Part shown: piece after piece, positions 7,675 to 19,909 of the stretch
How positions within the stretch are numbered: position 1 is the first letter of the stretch
Layout: every line of letters starts with the position of its first letter
NCBI GenBank assembly: GCA_963718145.1
Contig: CAVQYJ010000020.1
Coordinates: 496,001-560,000 of the forward strand
Direction: 5' to 3'
Origin: UBA7672 sp963718145
GTDB lineage: Bacteria > Pseudomonadota > Alphaproteobacteria > Caulobacterales > Hyphomonadaceae
Length of the DNA stretch: 64,000 bases
Translations under genes and position numbers: made by a program
Notes under the pieces: generated by a model
What the model saw: the letters and a program-made list of their open reading frames with translations, nothing else
Told to the model about the DNA's origin: nothing
Database searches by the model: none

Positions 7675-9216
7675 ATGATCAACAAACAGAGCACGACACG
7701 TTTTGCAGCCGAAGCCGCTGGCGGCGCGCCGCGCACTTCGGACGCCTCCCCGGCGGCGCGCAAGGGCGTGAGTCACGGCGGCGCGGAAGGCGCCGTGGGC
7801 GAGGCAGGCGTTCCCGCCATCTGGGCGGAGGTGCGCGAAGCGCTGCGACGCCGCATGGGCGACCAGACGTTTGATGCGTGGATTTCGCACCTCGATCTCG
7901 TCGCCGAAGTAAATGGAGAGATTCTCGTTGCTGCTCCCGGTGAGATGGAGCGCGATCGCGTCAACCAGCAGTTCAAGCGCGATATCGAGCATGCGTGGGG
8001 CCAGGCCGACCGCCGCGGCCGCATCGTGTGCATCAAGTCACGCGCCGAGATCGAGCCAGAAGTCCTGGCCCTCGCGCAACCTGTCATGCAGCCGCCGCAC
8101 ACGCCCGAGCCGCCTCCGCCGGTCGACGGCGGGTCGATCGGTCCCGCGGACGAGCCCGGCGGACCCGACGACCTGCAGACGCTCGAGAATTTCCTCGTTG
8201 GTGATTCCAACCGCGTGGCCTTCGGTCTCGCCCGACGTCTCGCCCTCGGCGCCAGCGTCTCGGCGCAGGTCGTCACCATTGTGGGCCCGCACGGCGTCGG
8301 CAAGTCGCACCTGCTGCGCGGCATCGAATACGCCCTGAAGACCACGAAGGGCGAGGGCAGCGTCCTCTACATGAGCTCGGAGGAATTCCTCCTCGCCTTT
8401 GTCGACGGCGTGAAGAGGAAGGACACGTCCGACCTGCGCACCATGTTCCGCCGCGCCAGGGTCGTCATGCTCGACGATTTCCAGTTCATCTGCTCAAAGC
8501 CCGGCACGCTGGTCGAATTCTTCTCGCATCTGCGCGCCATCGTCGCCAATGGCGGCGTGGTCGTGCTGGCCTGCGACCAGACCCCGACCCTGATCGACCA
8601 GATCGACGACCGCATGCGCGACGAGATCCAGGGCGGCGTCATCGCCCAGATGGACCTGCCCGAGCGCAGCCTTCGCCGCGAGATCGTGCGCCGCAAGGCG
8701 GACTCCATGGCCGCCAGCGTCGCCGAGGGCGAATTCGCGTTCGACGAAGAATGGGTCGATCTCCTGGCCGACCGCCTGCCGGCGTCGGGCCGGGCGCTCT
8801 GCGGCGCCGTGCGCAATGTCTATGTCGGCACCGTGCTTGCCGGACAGCCGGTCAGCCGCGCCGCGGTCGACAAGGCGATCCAGCTCCAGCTCGGCGGAAC
8901 CTCGCTGCGCCCGCCCAAGATCGACACCATCAAGGACGTCACCGCCAAGGCCTATGGCGTAACCAAGGCGGACCTCGAATCCGCCTGCCGCAAGCGCCAG
9001 TACGCCCAGCCGCGGCAATACGCGATGTATCTCAGCCGCCAGCTGACCAAATGCTCCTACCCGCAGATCGGCCGGATGTTCGGCGATCGGGACCACACCA
9101 CGGTCTTGTTCGCCTATCGGAAGATCTCCGCGATGGTCGCCGCCAGCGAGGGCATGGCTGAGGAACTGCGCCAGCTCGAACAGCGCATCATCGCCGACCC
9201 GCGCAACAGCAAGTAG
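7675..9216 (+). CDS. dnaA: Chromosomal replication initiator DnaA, atypical AAA+ site
   Basis: DnaA opens the chromosome origin and loads the helicase. Domain I lies near residues 35-95, followed by a Pro-rich linker. The AAA+ domain has Walker A GPHGVGKSH near 204-212 and Walker B VVMLDDFQF. Domain IV carries the DNA-binding signature GDRDHTTVLFAYRKI. Two ATP-related positions look unusual. In box VII the family arginine finger (DRLxSR) reads DRMRDE, giving Glu317. At sensor II the usual GAL-x-R reads GAVRN, with Asn381 in the Arg position and Arg380 one place early. The ATG at 7675 follows GAGGGG. ATG 7663 and GTG 7636 are alternatives. Confidence 0.96.
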   Translation: MINKQSTTRFAAEAAGGAPRTSDASPAARKGVSHGGAEGAVGEAGVPAIWAEVREALRRRMGDQTFDAWISHLDLVAEVNGEILVAAPGEMERDRVNQQFKRDIEHAWGQADRRGRIVCIKSRAEIEPEVLALAQPVMQPPHTPEPPPPVDGGSIGPADEPGGPDDLQTLENFLVGDSNRVAFGLARRLALGASVSAQVVTIVGPHGVGKSHLLRGIEYALKTTKGEGSVLYMSSEEFLLAFVDGVKRKDTSDLRTMFRRARVVMLDDFQFICSKPGTLVEFFSHLRAIVANGGVVVLACDQTPTLIDQIDDRMRDEIQGGVIAQMDLPERSLRREIVRRKADSMAASVAEGEFAFDEEWVDLLADRLPASGRALCGAVRNVYVGTVLAGQPVSRAAVDKAIQLQLGGTSLRPPKIDTIKDVTAKAYGVTKADLESACRKRQYAQPRQYAMYLSRQLTKCSYPQIGRMFGDRDHTTVLFAYRKISAMVAASEGMAEELRQLEQRIIADPRNSK

Positions 9217-9268
9217 CAGCCGGTAGGCAGGCGGCGCCCTGTTCCCCGCAAGCAGTTGGGGGCAGGGC

Positions 9269-9470
9269 TGTGGATGGGCCCGATCGGGCCTTTCCGTCGT
9301 GAACGGATAAGCTAATGTCTCGGCCCGCCCTGACAGGCGGGCCGATGCATGTTCGGCAACCGCCAGGCGGCCGCAAGGGACGCCTCTGAACCCCGGTCCA
9401 AAGCCGGGAACTGACCTCCGGTTGTGGACCCGGAGCTGACCCTCCGGCCGCAGGCCGGGAACGGATAAGG
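9269..9470 (+). promoter_or_regulatory. dnaA-dnaN intergenic region with repeats
   Basis: The 264-base gap holds several signals. TGTGGATGG at 9269-9277 is a two-mismatch DnaA box. A weak terminator-like GGCCC-GATC-GGGCC-TTT lies at 9277-9293. A perfect 10-bp inverted repeat with a 6-base loop lies at 9320-9345. GAACGGATAAG occurs twice, near 9301 and 9460, and its complement starts TTATCC. Two imperfect copies of a Pro/Gly-rich unit around GAACTGACCTCCGG lie near 9397-9450. They may serve dnaN control or the origin. Confidence 0.4.
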
Positions 9471-9480
9471 TGTAGGGCGA

Positions 9481-10590
9481 ATGAAACTGACCATCGACCG
9501 CAACGCCCTGATGCGTGCGCTGTCCCACGTTCAGGCGGTGGTGGAGCGGCGCAATACGATTCCGATCCTCTCCAACATCCTCATGGTGGCCGAAGGCGAC
9601 CGGCTCAGCCTCACCGCGACCGATCTCGACATCGAGGCGACGGACGCCGCCGAAGCCAAGGTCAAGAAAAGCGGCTCGGTCACCGCCCCGGCCCAGACGC
9701 TGTTCGATGTCGTGAGAAAACTTCCCGAAGGCTCGGAAATCTCGCTCGACCTGGCCGAGAACCGTCTCTCCCTTTCCTCGGGCAGGTCGCGCTTCGCCCT
9801 GCCGACGCTTCCCGCCGGCGACTTCCAGACCATGGCGAAAGAGCCCGCGCCGACAAAATTCGAGATCGAGGCGTCGGAGCTGCGCCGCCTGATCGACAAG
9901 ACCAAGTTCGCGATCTCGACGGAGGAAACGCGCTACTACCTCAACGGCATCTACCTGCATTTCGACAAGGCGGGCGGCGGCGTGCTGCGCGCGGTGGCCA
10001 CCGACGGCCACAGGCTGGCGCTTGCCGAAACCAAAGCGCCGAAGGGCGCCAACACGCTCAAGGGCGTAATCGTGCCGCGCAAGGCCGTCGCCGAGGCGCG
10101 CCGCCTGCTGGAAGACGCGCCCGAGACGGTGACCGTCGAGGCCTCCGACTCCAAGATCGTGTTCCACATCGGCGAGGCAGTGCTCACCTCCAAGCTGATC
10201 GACGGCTCCTTCCCGGACTACCAGCGCGTGATCCCCAAGGAGAACGGCAAGATCCTGAGGGTGGACACCAAGCTGTTCGCCAACGCGGTCGACCGCGTCG
10301 CCACCGTCTCGGCCGAGCGCTCGCGTTCGGTGAAGCTGTCGCTGTCCTCCGGCAAGCTGACGCTCGCCGTCAGCCACTCTGAAACCGGGCAGGGCACGGA
10401 AGAGCTGGAAGCCGACTATGACAGCGATCCGATCGAGATCGGCTTCAACGCCAAATACCTGCTCGACGTGACCCAGCAGATCGAAGCCGGCGAAGTGCGC
10501 ATCGAATTCAACGATGCGGCCTCCCCGGCCCGCGTGCTCGACGACAAGGATAGCGGCGCGCAATACGTGCTGATGCCGCTGCGCGTGTGA
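9481..10590 (+). CDS. dnaN: DNA polymerase III beta sliding clamp
   Basis: The ring-shaped processivity clamp of the replicase has a normal length of 369 residues. The N-terminus MKLTIDRNALMRALSHVQAV, the block RNTIPILSNIL and the terminal YVLMPLRV are typical; the last residues line the protein-binding pocket side of the clamp. Its stop overlaps the GTG start of recF, which suggests translational coupling. Confidence 0.98.
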   Translation: MKLTIDRNALMRALSHVQAVVERRNTIPILSNILMVAEGDRLSLTATDLDIEATDAAEAKVKKSGSVTAPAQTLFDVVRKLPEGSEISLDLAENRLSLSSGRSRFALPTLPAGDFQTMAKEPAPTKFEIEASELRRLIDKTKFAISTEETRYYLNGIYLHFDKAGGGVLRAVATDGHRLALAETKAPKGANTLKGVIVPRKAVAEARRLLEDAPETVTVEASDSKIVFHIGEAVLTSKLIDGSFPDYQRVIPKENGKILRVDTKLFANAVDRVATVSAERSRSVKLSLSSGKLTLAVSHSETGQGTEELEADYDSDPIEIGFNAKYLLDVTQQIEAGEVRIEFNDAASPARVLDDKDSGAQYVLMPLRV

Positions 10591-11792
10591 GCGACGGCGC
10601 GCAGGACAGCGTCTCCGCCGGCCAGGGTCTGGATCAGCCCGGCCTCGCCCGTCCCCGCGTGTGCCTGACGCGCCTTGCGCTTGAGAATTTCCGAAACTAC
10701 GCCGCAGTATCGCTGAAGCTCGACGGGCGGCATGTGTGCCTCTATGGCGCCAATGGCTCGGGCAAGACCAACCTGATCGAGGCCGTCTCGATGCTCTCGC
10801 CCGGCCGCGGCCTGCGCGGGGCCGACCTCACGGATATCATCCGGGCGGCTCCCGGAGAGCAGAAAGCCCGCAACTGGGCGTTGTCGGCCGACCTCAACGA
10901 CACGGGCGTCGACCGCAAGCTGTCCCTCGCGCTGGAGCTCGACGACCAGGGCCGCTCCAAGCGCAGCGCCAGGCTGGACGGCGCTCCGGCGACGCAGGCC
11001 GAACTCGGCGAACTTGTTCGCGTGATCTGGCTCACTCCCTCGATGGACCGCGTCTTCGCCGGTCCGGCAGGCGACCGCCGCCGATTCTACGACCGCCAGG
11101 TTCTCGCCCACTTTCCCGCCCACGGCTCCGCCGGCGCCGCCTACGAGAAGGCGATGCGCGAGCGCAATGCGCTGCTCGAGCGGGGCAGGGTCGATCCCGC
11201 CTGGCTCGACGCGCTCGAGCAGAACATGGCCGAGGCCGGCGCCATCATGGCCACGCACCGCGCCGACGCCCTCCGGCGCATGCAGGACGCCATCCAGGCG
11301 CGCGCCGACAGCCTCTTCCCCAAGGCGCTGATCGATCTCGAAGGACGGTTCGAAAAGCGCGTGCTGGACGGCGCGGACATCGCCCAGATCGAGCAGGAAT
11401 TCGCCAATCTCCTGCGCCTCAACCGCGCCCGCGACCAGGTCGCGGGACGCACACTGGAGGGGGTTCACAGGACGGATTTGAGGGTCGTTCACGCCGCCAA
11501 GGGACTGCCTGCCGACCAGTGCTCGACGGGAGAGCAGAAGGCCCTGTTAACAGGGCTTATTTTTGCCAACGCCCAAGCGCTTTTCGAGCGTGATTTTGCC
11601 CCCTCTCCCCTGCTATTGTTGGACGAGGCTGCAGCCCATCTCGATTCGGATCGGCGCGCCGCCCTCTACGACGAACTGGCCGCGCTCGGCGGCCAGGCCT
11701 GGCTCACAGGAACGGACCGCTCTTTGTTCGATGCTTTTGGCGACCGCGCGCAGCGGTTCGAAGTGTCCGACGGGTCCATTCGCGAAGGCTGA
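10587..11792 (+). CDS. recF: DNA replication and repair protein RecF
   Basis: RecF is an SMC-like ATPase that helps load RecA on gapped DNA. Walker A is GANGSGKTNL near residues 50-59, the ABC-type signature is STGEQKALL, and Walker B is LLLLDEAAAHLD. At 401 residues it is slightly longer than E. coli RecF, with about 25 extra N-terminal residues before LTRLALENFRNY. If the GTG at 10587, which overlaps the dnaN stop, is not used, a later start near that motif is possible. Confidence 0.96.
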   Translation: MSDGAQDSVSAGQGLDQPGLARPRVCLTRLALENFRNYAAVSLKLDGRHVCLYGANGSGKTNLIEAVSMLSPGRGLRGADLTDIIRAAPGEQKARNWALSADLNDTGVDRKLSLALELDDQGRSKRSARLDGAPATQAELGELVRVIWLTPSMDRVFAGPAGDRRRFYDRQVLAHFPAHGSAGAAYEKAMRERNALLERGRVDPAWLDALEQNMAEAGAIMATHRADALRRMQDAIQARADSLFPKALIDLEGRFEKRVLDGADIAQIEQEFANLLRLNRARDQVAGRTLEGVHRTDLRVVHAAKGLPADQCSTGEQKALLTGLIFANAQALFERDFAPSPLLLLDEAAAHLDSDRRAALYDELAALGGQAWLTGTDRSLFDAFGDRAQRFEVSDGSIREG

Positions 11793-11853
11793 GACGGGAA
11801 GACCAGGCGGTCCGGTGCGGGCCGCGATGCGATGATTGTGACTGGAAGATTCT

Positions 11854-14307
<2,454 letters not shown>

Positions 14308-14734
14308 CAGCGCTCCGGGTTGACTGTCGGCAGGGTAAAATCTCGGGCTCTCCGGGCGACCTCTGCCGTAACGAAACCCCAGCCAGGCGACTGTTATACC
14401 TGAATAGTCAGGAACTTCGCGCAGGAGGCGAGTTGTCTTGATCTCGTTCAGGCAAAATCTGCTGTTTTGAAGGCTTTCGTTACTGTCCCCCAGAACAGAT
14501 TTGGTCATTCGGGGGGAAATTCTTGCCTTCCGCGGCGCCAGCTGATGCAGAAAAGCTGCACATCACGGCAGTAATAAGGAAAATCCTTCGGCCTAGACCC
14601 GCCGACGATTGACGCACCGACCCTTGAGACCAGAGGGTGACCCCCTGTCTCCGTCGGAATTCCGCCATGTCGTCAACAAAAGCGGTCTGCGGAGGCGAAC
14701 ACATAAGTTGTTCGATCAAAGAGGGGTGTCACCT
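14308..14734. other. Gene-free region between gyrB and the TonB receptor
   Basis: No credible coding frame was found in these 427 bases. A small palindrome CCTGA-ATAG-TCAGG lies near 14398-14412. The AT-richer stretch at 14450-14600 probably holds the receptor's promoter, but no convincing -35/-10 pair could be assigned. Confidence 0.4.
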
Positions 14735-17732
14735 GTGACCGTTAGAGCCAAAAAAGCGCAGCTCCTGCGCACCACGCTACTCGCCGCCTTGTCGGCATCG
14801 CCGGCGCTCGCCGGCCTCGCCTTCGCCCAGACGGCCCAGCCCGCAGATGAAGGCGATGTCGTCGTCATCACCGGCACGCGCATCACGACGCCGGGCATCG
14901 AATCCGCGAGCCAGATGACTTCGGTCGGCTCTGCCGAAATCGAGCTGCTGCAGCAGCCCGAAGTCGAGAAAATCCTCCGCATGCTGCCCATGACGATCCC
15001 GGGCGACGGCCAGAACGTCAACAACGGCACCGCCGGCGCGGCGACGGTCAACCTCCGCGGCCTCGGCTCCAACCGCAACCTCATCATGATGGACGGCCAG
15101 CGCATCACGCCGTTCGACTTCACGGCCCAGGTCGACACCCAGGTGATCCCGACCGCGCTCGTCGAGCGCATCGACATCATCACCGGCGGCGCCTCGGCGA
15201 CCTATGGTTCGGACGCCATGTCCGGCGCGATCAACTTCATCACCAAGCGCGACTTTGAAGGAGTGGATTTCGGCGCCGACTACTCGGTGACGGAAGAAGG
15301 CGATGGCGAGATCATCTCGAATTCGCTGACGGTCGGCGCCAACGTGGCTGACGGCCGCGGCAACGTCGTGCTCTCGGTCAACTACTCCAACCGCCAGGGC
15401 ATCCAGGGCGGCGCCCGCCCGCTGGGCCGCCTCGGCATTGCCACGGCTGACGGTTCGGGTTTCGACCAGTTCAACCAGGGCCTGCCGGCTGCGCTTCCGG
15501 GCGAGGCCAACTGCCAGGGCGAGAACGCGGTCGATGACCTGGCCGGCGGTTCGAGCACCACGACCCCGACCCGCCTCGCGATCTTCGGATCATCGGCGCT
15601 CGGGCAGGTCCGCACCGACAACACGATCGGCGCCAACTGCTCGACCTTCAACTTCAACCCGTACAACTACTACCAGACCCCGCAGGAGCGTTTCGGCGGC
15701 ACGGCGGTCGGCTTCTTCAACATCAACGAGCATTTCGAGCCCTATGCTCGCATGAGCTTCAGCCAGACCAATGTGACGCAGCAGGTCGCCCCCTCGGGCA
15801 TCTTCGCCTCGCCGTTCTGGACCCCGCTCGCCAACCCCTTCCTCTCGGCGCAGCAGCGGACGTCCATCATCACGGCGGCTGAGGCGGCTCGTGTTGCGGG
15901 CACCCTGGTCACCGCAGGCGGCAACGCCAACTGGCGCGACCTCGACGCCTCTGGCACGGTCACCGCGGCCGACGATCTCAACCTCGTCTACCGCCGCCGC
16001 ACGACCGAGTTCGGGCCCCGCTCGACCTCCTTCGACACGGCCTGGTTCCAGGGTGTGATCGGCCTTCGCGGCGAGATCACCGAGAACTGGAACTACAACG
16101 TCAGCCTGTCGCACGGCGAGTCGCACCAGACCCGCACCAATGCCGGCTACACCAACCTCGCCAACATCGCGAACGCGCTCAACGCGGTCGCGGTCGACAC
16201 CTGCCGCACCGGCGCGGGCTGCGTTCCGCTGAACCTGTTCAGCGCTCCAGCCGGCATTACACAGGCTCAGGTGACCTATTCGAGCGCCACCGCGATCGAA
16301 GACCGGGTCTACGAGCAGACGATCGTCCAGGCCTTGGTCGACGGCTCGATCGATTCGGTAAGAACGCCGTGGGCCGATGCCGGCCTGGCCGTCTCGCTCG
16401 GCGCAGAATACCGCGAAGAGCTCGGCGGCACGAACCCTGACGAATGCCTGAAATTCCCGCCGGTCAGCTGCCTCGGCGGCGCGGGCGGCAACGTTCTGCC
16501 GATCTCGGGCGGCTTCTCCTCGTACGAATACTTCGGCGAGGCGATCCTGCCGCTGGTTTCGGATGCTCCGTTCGCCCGCTCCCTCGATCTCGAACTCGGC
16601 TACCGCTATGCCGACTTCGATCCGTCGGGCGGCAACGACACCTGGAAGTACGGCCTGAGCTGGGCGCCGGTTGACGGTCTCCGCTTCCGCGCCATGCGCC
16701 AGCGCGCCGTCCGCGCGCCGAACGTCGAGGAGATCGCATCTCCCCGCACGACCGGCCTCGACAACGCGACGGGCGATCCGTGCTCGATCGGCAACCCGGC
16801 TGCTCTCACCAACGCCACGCTGCGGGCTCGCTGCATCTCCACGGGGATGACGGCGGCTCAGGTCGGCACGGTGGAAGACATCACGGCCGGCCAGGTCAAC
16901 GCGATCGTCGGCACCAACCTCGCCAACCTGCCCAATCCGGAAACCGCCAACACCACCACATTTGGCGTGGTGTGGACGCCGTCGGGCCTGCTGCCGGGCT
17001 TCATCTCGAACCCGACGCTGACCGTCGATTACTACGACATCAAGATCGACGACTACATCAACTCGGCCGCCGGCGCAGGGCGTCCTTGACGGATGCTATG
17101 TCCAGGGCCTCGTCGATCAGTGCGCCAAGATCCAGCGCGTCGGCGGTACGCTGACGATCGATGGTTCGGGCGTGGTCACGCTGTTCGAGAACCTGCAGTT
17201 CATCCAGGCGGAAGGCATCGAGATCGGCGCAAGCTTCGGCGTCGAACTTCCGGTCGGCAGCCTGGACGTGTCGTTCAACATGAACCACTACCTGACGAAC
17301 GAGTTCCTGTCGTACACGAACCTCGCCGTCAAAGACTGCGTTGGGTTCTTCTCCTCGAGCTGCGGCGGCAACTTCGGAACCCCGCTGCCGGAAGACCGCT
17401 GGATCCAGCGCACGATCTGGAATGTCCCGCTGCTCGGACGTGACTTCCAGTTCTCCTACCTCTGGCGCCATATCGGGGAAGTTACCTCGGACGTTCCGAT
17501 CTTCCCGGCATTCCAGACGATCGACGCCACGGACTATATCGACCTGACAGCCGGCGTTCAGCTGAACGATGCGATCCGTCTCAACGCCTCGGTCACGAAC
17601 GTGTTCAACGAAGACCCGCCGGTGGTCGGCAACGAAGCCGCCGACACGGCGAACAACTCGCTGAACACCTTCCCCAGCACCTACGATCCGCTGGGCCGTG
17701 TGTTCTCGATCGGCCTCAACGCCCGCTTCTAG
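14735..17732 (+). CDS. TonB-dependent outer-membrane receptor, frameshifted
   Basis: This is a TonB-dependent receptor that would import a large or scarce nutrient through the outer membrane. It starts at GTG 14735 with GAGGGG at 14721-14726 and a signal peptide ending near AGLAFAQ. The TonB-box-like DVVVITGTRI and the plug motifs NLRGLGSNRNLIMMDGQR and GGASATYGSDAMSGAINF follow, then the barrel. The frame stops at 17089, but the barrel continues in the next frame from about 17079 (GVLDGCYVQGLVDQC) to 17732, ending in an aromatic residue (NARF), as outer-membrane barrels do. One missing base near 17079 would restore about 998 residues. The ligand is unknown. A TPR-hydroxylase gene follows. 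Confidence 0.9.
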
Positions 17733-17756
17733 GGTCGCCAGGACTGACATCTGCGA

Positions 17757-17790
17757 ACGGCGGGCCGAAAGGTCCGCCGTTTTGCTTTTG
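17757..17790 (+). terminator. Rho-independent terminator after the TonB receptor
   Basis: A 10-bp stem, ACGGCGGGCC paired with GGTCCGCCGT (one G-U), has a GAAA tetraloop and is followed by TTTTGCTTTT. It ends the receptor transcript. Confidence 0.85.
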
Positions 17791-17856
17791 GGCGCCGCGT
17801 CATTCCGCGGGCGAGATGCATTGCGGCGGCGCCGGCAAAGCCTCATTCTCTGATGC

Positions 17857-19113
17857 ATGACCGGGGTCAGGCAGGTCTCTGCCGCAGCCGATGCTGCGGC
17901 GCGCGAAGGGCGTTGGGCGGAAGCCGAACGTCTCTGGATGGAAGTGCGCCGGCTCGAGCCGGGGCATCCACGGGCGCTATACAGCCTCGGCATGCACGCC
18001 CTGCAGCGCAACGACCTCAGGGCGGCGAAGGACCTGCTCGCCGAAGCCTCCGCCGCCGCCCCCCAGGAAGTCGTCGTCCTCCACTCGCTGGGCGTCGTGC
18101 TCGGCCGGCTGGGCGAAACCGACGCCGAACTCCAGGCCATCGACAGGGCGCTGGCGATCGACGCCTACTTCCTGCCCGGCATGCTCGCGAAGGCAGGCTG
18201 GCTGGAGCGCAGCGGCGCGCGCGTGCAGGCGGCCGCGATGTATCGCAATTGCCTGAAGGTCGCCCCGCCGCAGACGCACTGGCCTGAACCTTTGCGTCCG
18301 CAGCTCGTCCACGCGCGCGACTTCGCCGAAGCGCACGAGCGCGCCTTTCACGCCCACCTGGCCAGCAGGCTGGCGCACTTGCAGAACGGCCTTGCACCCG
18401 CCGCCGCCGAACGCTGGCGCGAAGCCGCCTCGATCATGTCAGGCCGGACGAAGCCCTATCTCTCGGACGCCAACCAGTTGCCCGTGCCGCGCCTGCCGGC
18501 GATCCCTTTCTACGAGCGCTCGATGTTCCCGTGGGCTGCGGCGCTGGAGGCGAGGACGGATATCATCCGCGACGAGCTGAAGGCGGCTCTGGCGAAGGAG
18601 GGAAAGGAGTTCACGCCCTACATCGCCTACCGCCCCGGCGACCCGGTCAACCAGTGGAAGGATCTCAACCACTCCACCCGCTGGGCGCACTACTCGTTGT
18701 GGCGGGGAGGGCAGGCCGACGCAGCTCACCTTGCCGCTTGCCCGGAAACCGCAAAGGCCCTCGCCGAAGTCAACATGGCCAGCATCGATGGCCTCTGTCC
18801 CAACGCGATGTTCTCGGCCCTCGCCCCGCACACCGAAATCCCGCCGCATCATGGCGAGACCAATGCACGGCTGGTCGTCCATCTGCCGCTGATCGTGCCG
18901 CCCAAGTGTACCTACCGAGTCGGCTTCGAACATCGCGAATGGAAGGTCGGCGAAATCCTGGTGTTCGACGACACGCTCGAACACACCGCCCGCAACGACT
19001 CGGACGAGCTGCGCGTCGTCCTCATTTTCGACGTCTGGAATCCGCTGATCCCGATCGCCGAGCGCCCGATGGTCTCGGCGCTGGCGTCGGCGGCGCGCAG
19101 CTTCACCGGCTGA
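17857..19113 (+). CDS. TPR protein with aspartyl/asparaginyl beta-hydroxylase domain
   Basis: Residues 1-130 contain tetratricopeptide-like helices (ALYSLGMHALQRNDLRAAKD, VLHSLGVVLGRLGETDAELQ). The C-terminal part matches the Fe(II)/2-oxoglutarate aspartyl/asparaginyl beta-hydroxylase family, with TEIPPHHGETNARLVVHLPL holding the first iron ligand region and DDTLEHTARNDSDELRVVLI the second His and the 2-oxoglutarate-binding Arg. It would hydroxylate Asp or Asn side chains of a protein or peptide. Genes of this type often sit beside TonB receptors in Caulobacter and sphingomonads, as here, so a role with imported or surface peptides is possible. A terminator at 17757 implies its own promoter. 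Confidence 0.88.
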   Translation: MTGVRQVSAAADAAAREGRWAEAERLWMEVRRLEPGHPRALYSLGMHALQRNDLRAAKDLLAEASAAAPQEVVVLHSLGVVLGRLGETDAELQAIDRALAIDAYFLPGMLAKAGWLERSGARVQAAAMYRNCLKVAPPQTHWPEPLRPQLVHARDFAEAHERAFHAHLASRLAHLQNGLAPAAAERWREAASIMSGRTKPYLSDANQLPVPRLPAIPFYERSMFPWAAALEARTDIIRDELKAALAKEGKEFTPYIAYRPGDPVNQWKDLNHSTRWAHYSLWRGGQADAAHLAACPETAKALAEVNMASIDGLCPNAMFSALAPHTEIPPHHGETNARLVVHLPLIVPPKCTYRVGFEHREWKVGEILVFDDTLEHTARNDSDELRVVLIFDVWNPLIPIAERPMVSALASAARSFTG

Positions 19114-19116
19114 GCG

Positions 19117-19848
19117 TCAGGGGTCGCCGATCGAGTGCAGGTGCGAGCCTTTTTCCTGCAGCCAGGCGCGCGCGTCCTGCCAGTCCGGCATGGCGCGCTC
19201 GACCTGTTTCCAGAACCGGTTGGAGTGGTTCATCTCCTTGAGGTGCGCCACCTCATGCGCCGCAACATAGTCGAGCGCGAAGGGCGGCGCGCACACCAGC
19301 CGCCACGAGAAATTCAGCCGGCCCTCGGACGAGCACGAACCCCAGCGCGAGCGCATGTCCTTGATCGAGATGGATCTGGGTTCGACCTTCAGCGTCTTCG
19401 CATGGACATCGACGCGCTCGGCGAAATCCAGCCGGGCGGCGGCGCGAAAAAACCCGCGCGTCTTGTCGGCAAACGCGACCCTGGATCCCGGAACGAGCAG
19501 GATCGGCGTCGGCCCGGAGGTCTTGTCGAGGCGCACCGTGCGTCCGCTGTCCGCGTGCTTCAGCCTGTGAATAACCCCGCGCAGCGGGATGTAGGCGCCG
19601 GGCCGGAAAAGCACAGGCGGGGGAAGGGCCCCAAGGCGCTCGGCGATCCAGTCCACCCGCTCGGAAGCGAACGAAATCGCGTCCAGCGCATGGCGCAGCG
19701 CCGGGGCGGTCGCAACGGCTTCCCTTGCCGTAGGGTCAATCCTTACGGAAACGCGGGTCGCACGCTTGTCGACATGCACACGGACCGGTACGGAAACGCC
19801 TGATTTGGCGATCAGAAACACCCGGTGATGCGATTCCGAGGCAATCAT
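19117..19848 (-). CDS. YgjP-like (DUF45) metallopeptidase domain protein
   Basis: This 243-residue protein of the M48-related YgjP/WLM group has the zinc-binding helix HEVAHLKEMNHSNRFW, preceded by the conserved MRSRWGSCSSEGRLNFSWRL. The N-terminal part is the usual beta-rich domain. Such proteins are predicted cytosolic zinc proteases, and the substrate is unknown. It is convergent with the hydroxylase gene, three bases apart. Confidence 0.93.
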   Translation of the reverse strand: MIASESHHRVFLIAKSGVSVPVRVHVDKRATRVSVRIDPTAREAVATAPALRHALDAISFASERVDWIAERLGALPPPVLFRPGAYIPLRGVIHRLKHADSGRTVRLDKTSGPTPILLVPGSRVAFADKTRGFFRAAARLDFAERVDVHAKTLKVEPRSISIKDMRSRWGSCSSEGRLNFSWRLVCAPPFALDYVAAHEVAHLKEMNHSNRFWKQVERAMPDWQDARAWLQEKGSHLHSIGDP

Positions 19849-19909
19849 GCTAAGGGCCTATCGTCCTGGCTAGGCTGACGCAACAAGACACAATCGAGGG
19901 ACGGCAAAA

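Noticed and set aside
8494..10563. 689-codon minus-strand frame over dnaA and dnaN
   Set aside because: It spans two conserved genes on the other strand and has no recognisable domain.
17070..17095. Programmed frameshift in the TonB receptor
   Set aside because: No slippery heptamer or downstream structure was evident, and other genes show similar single-base breaks.
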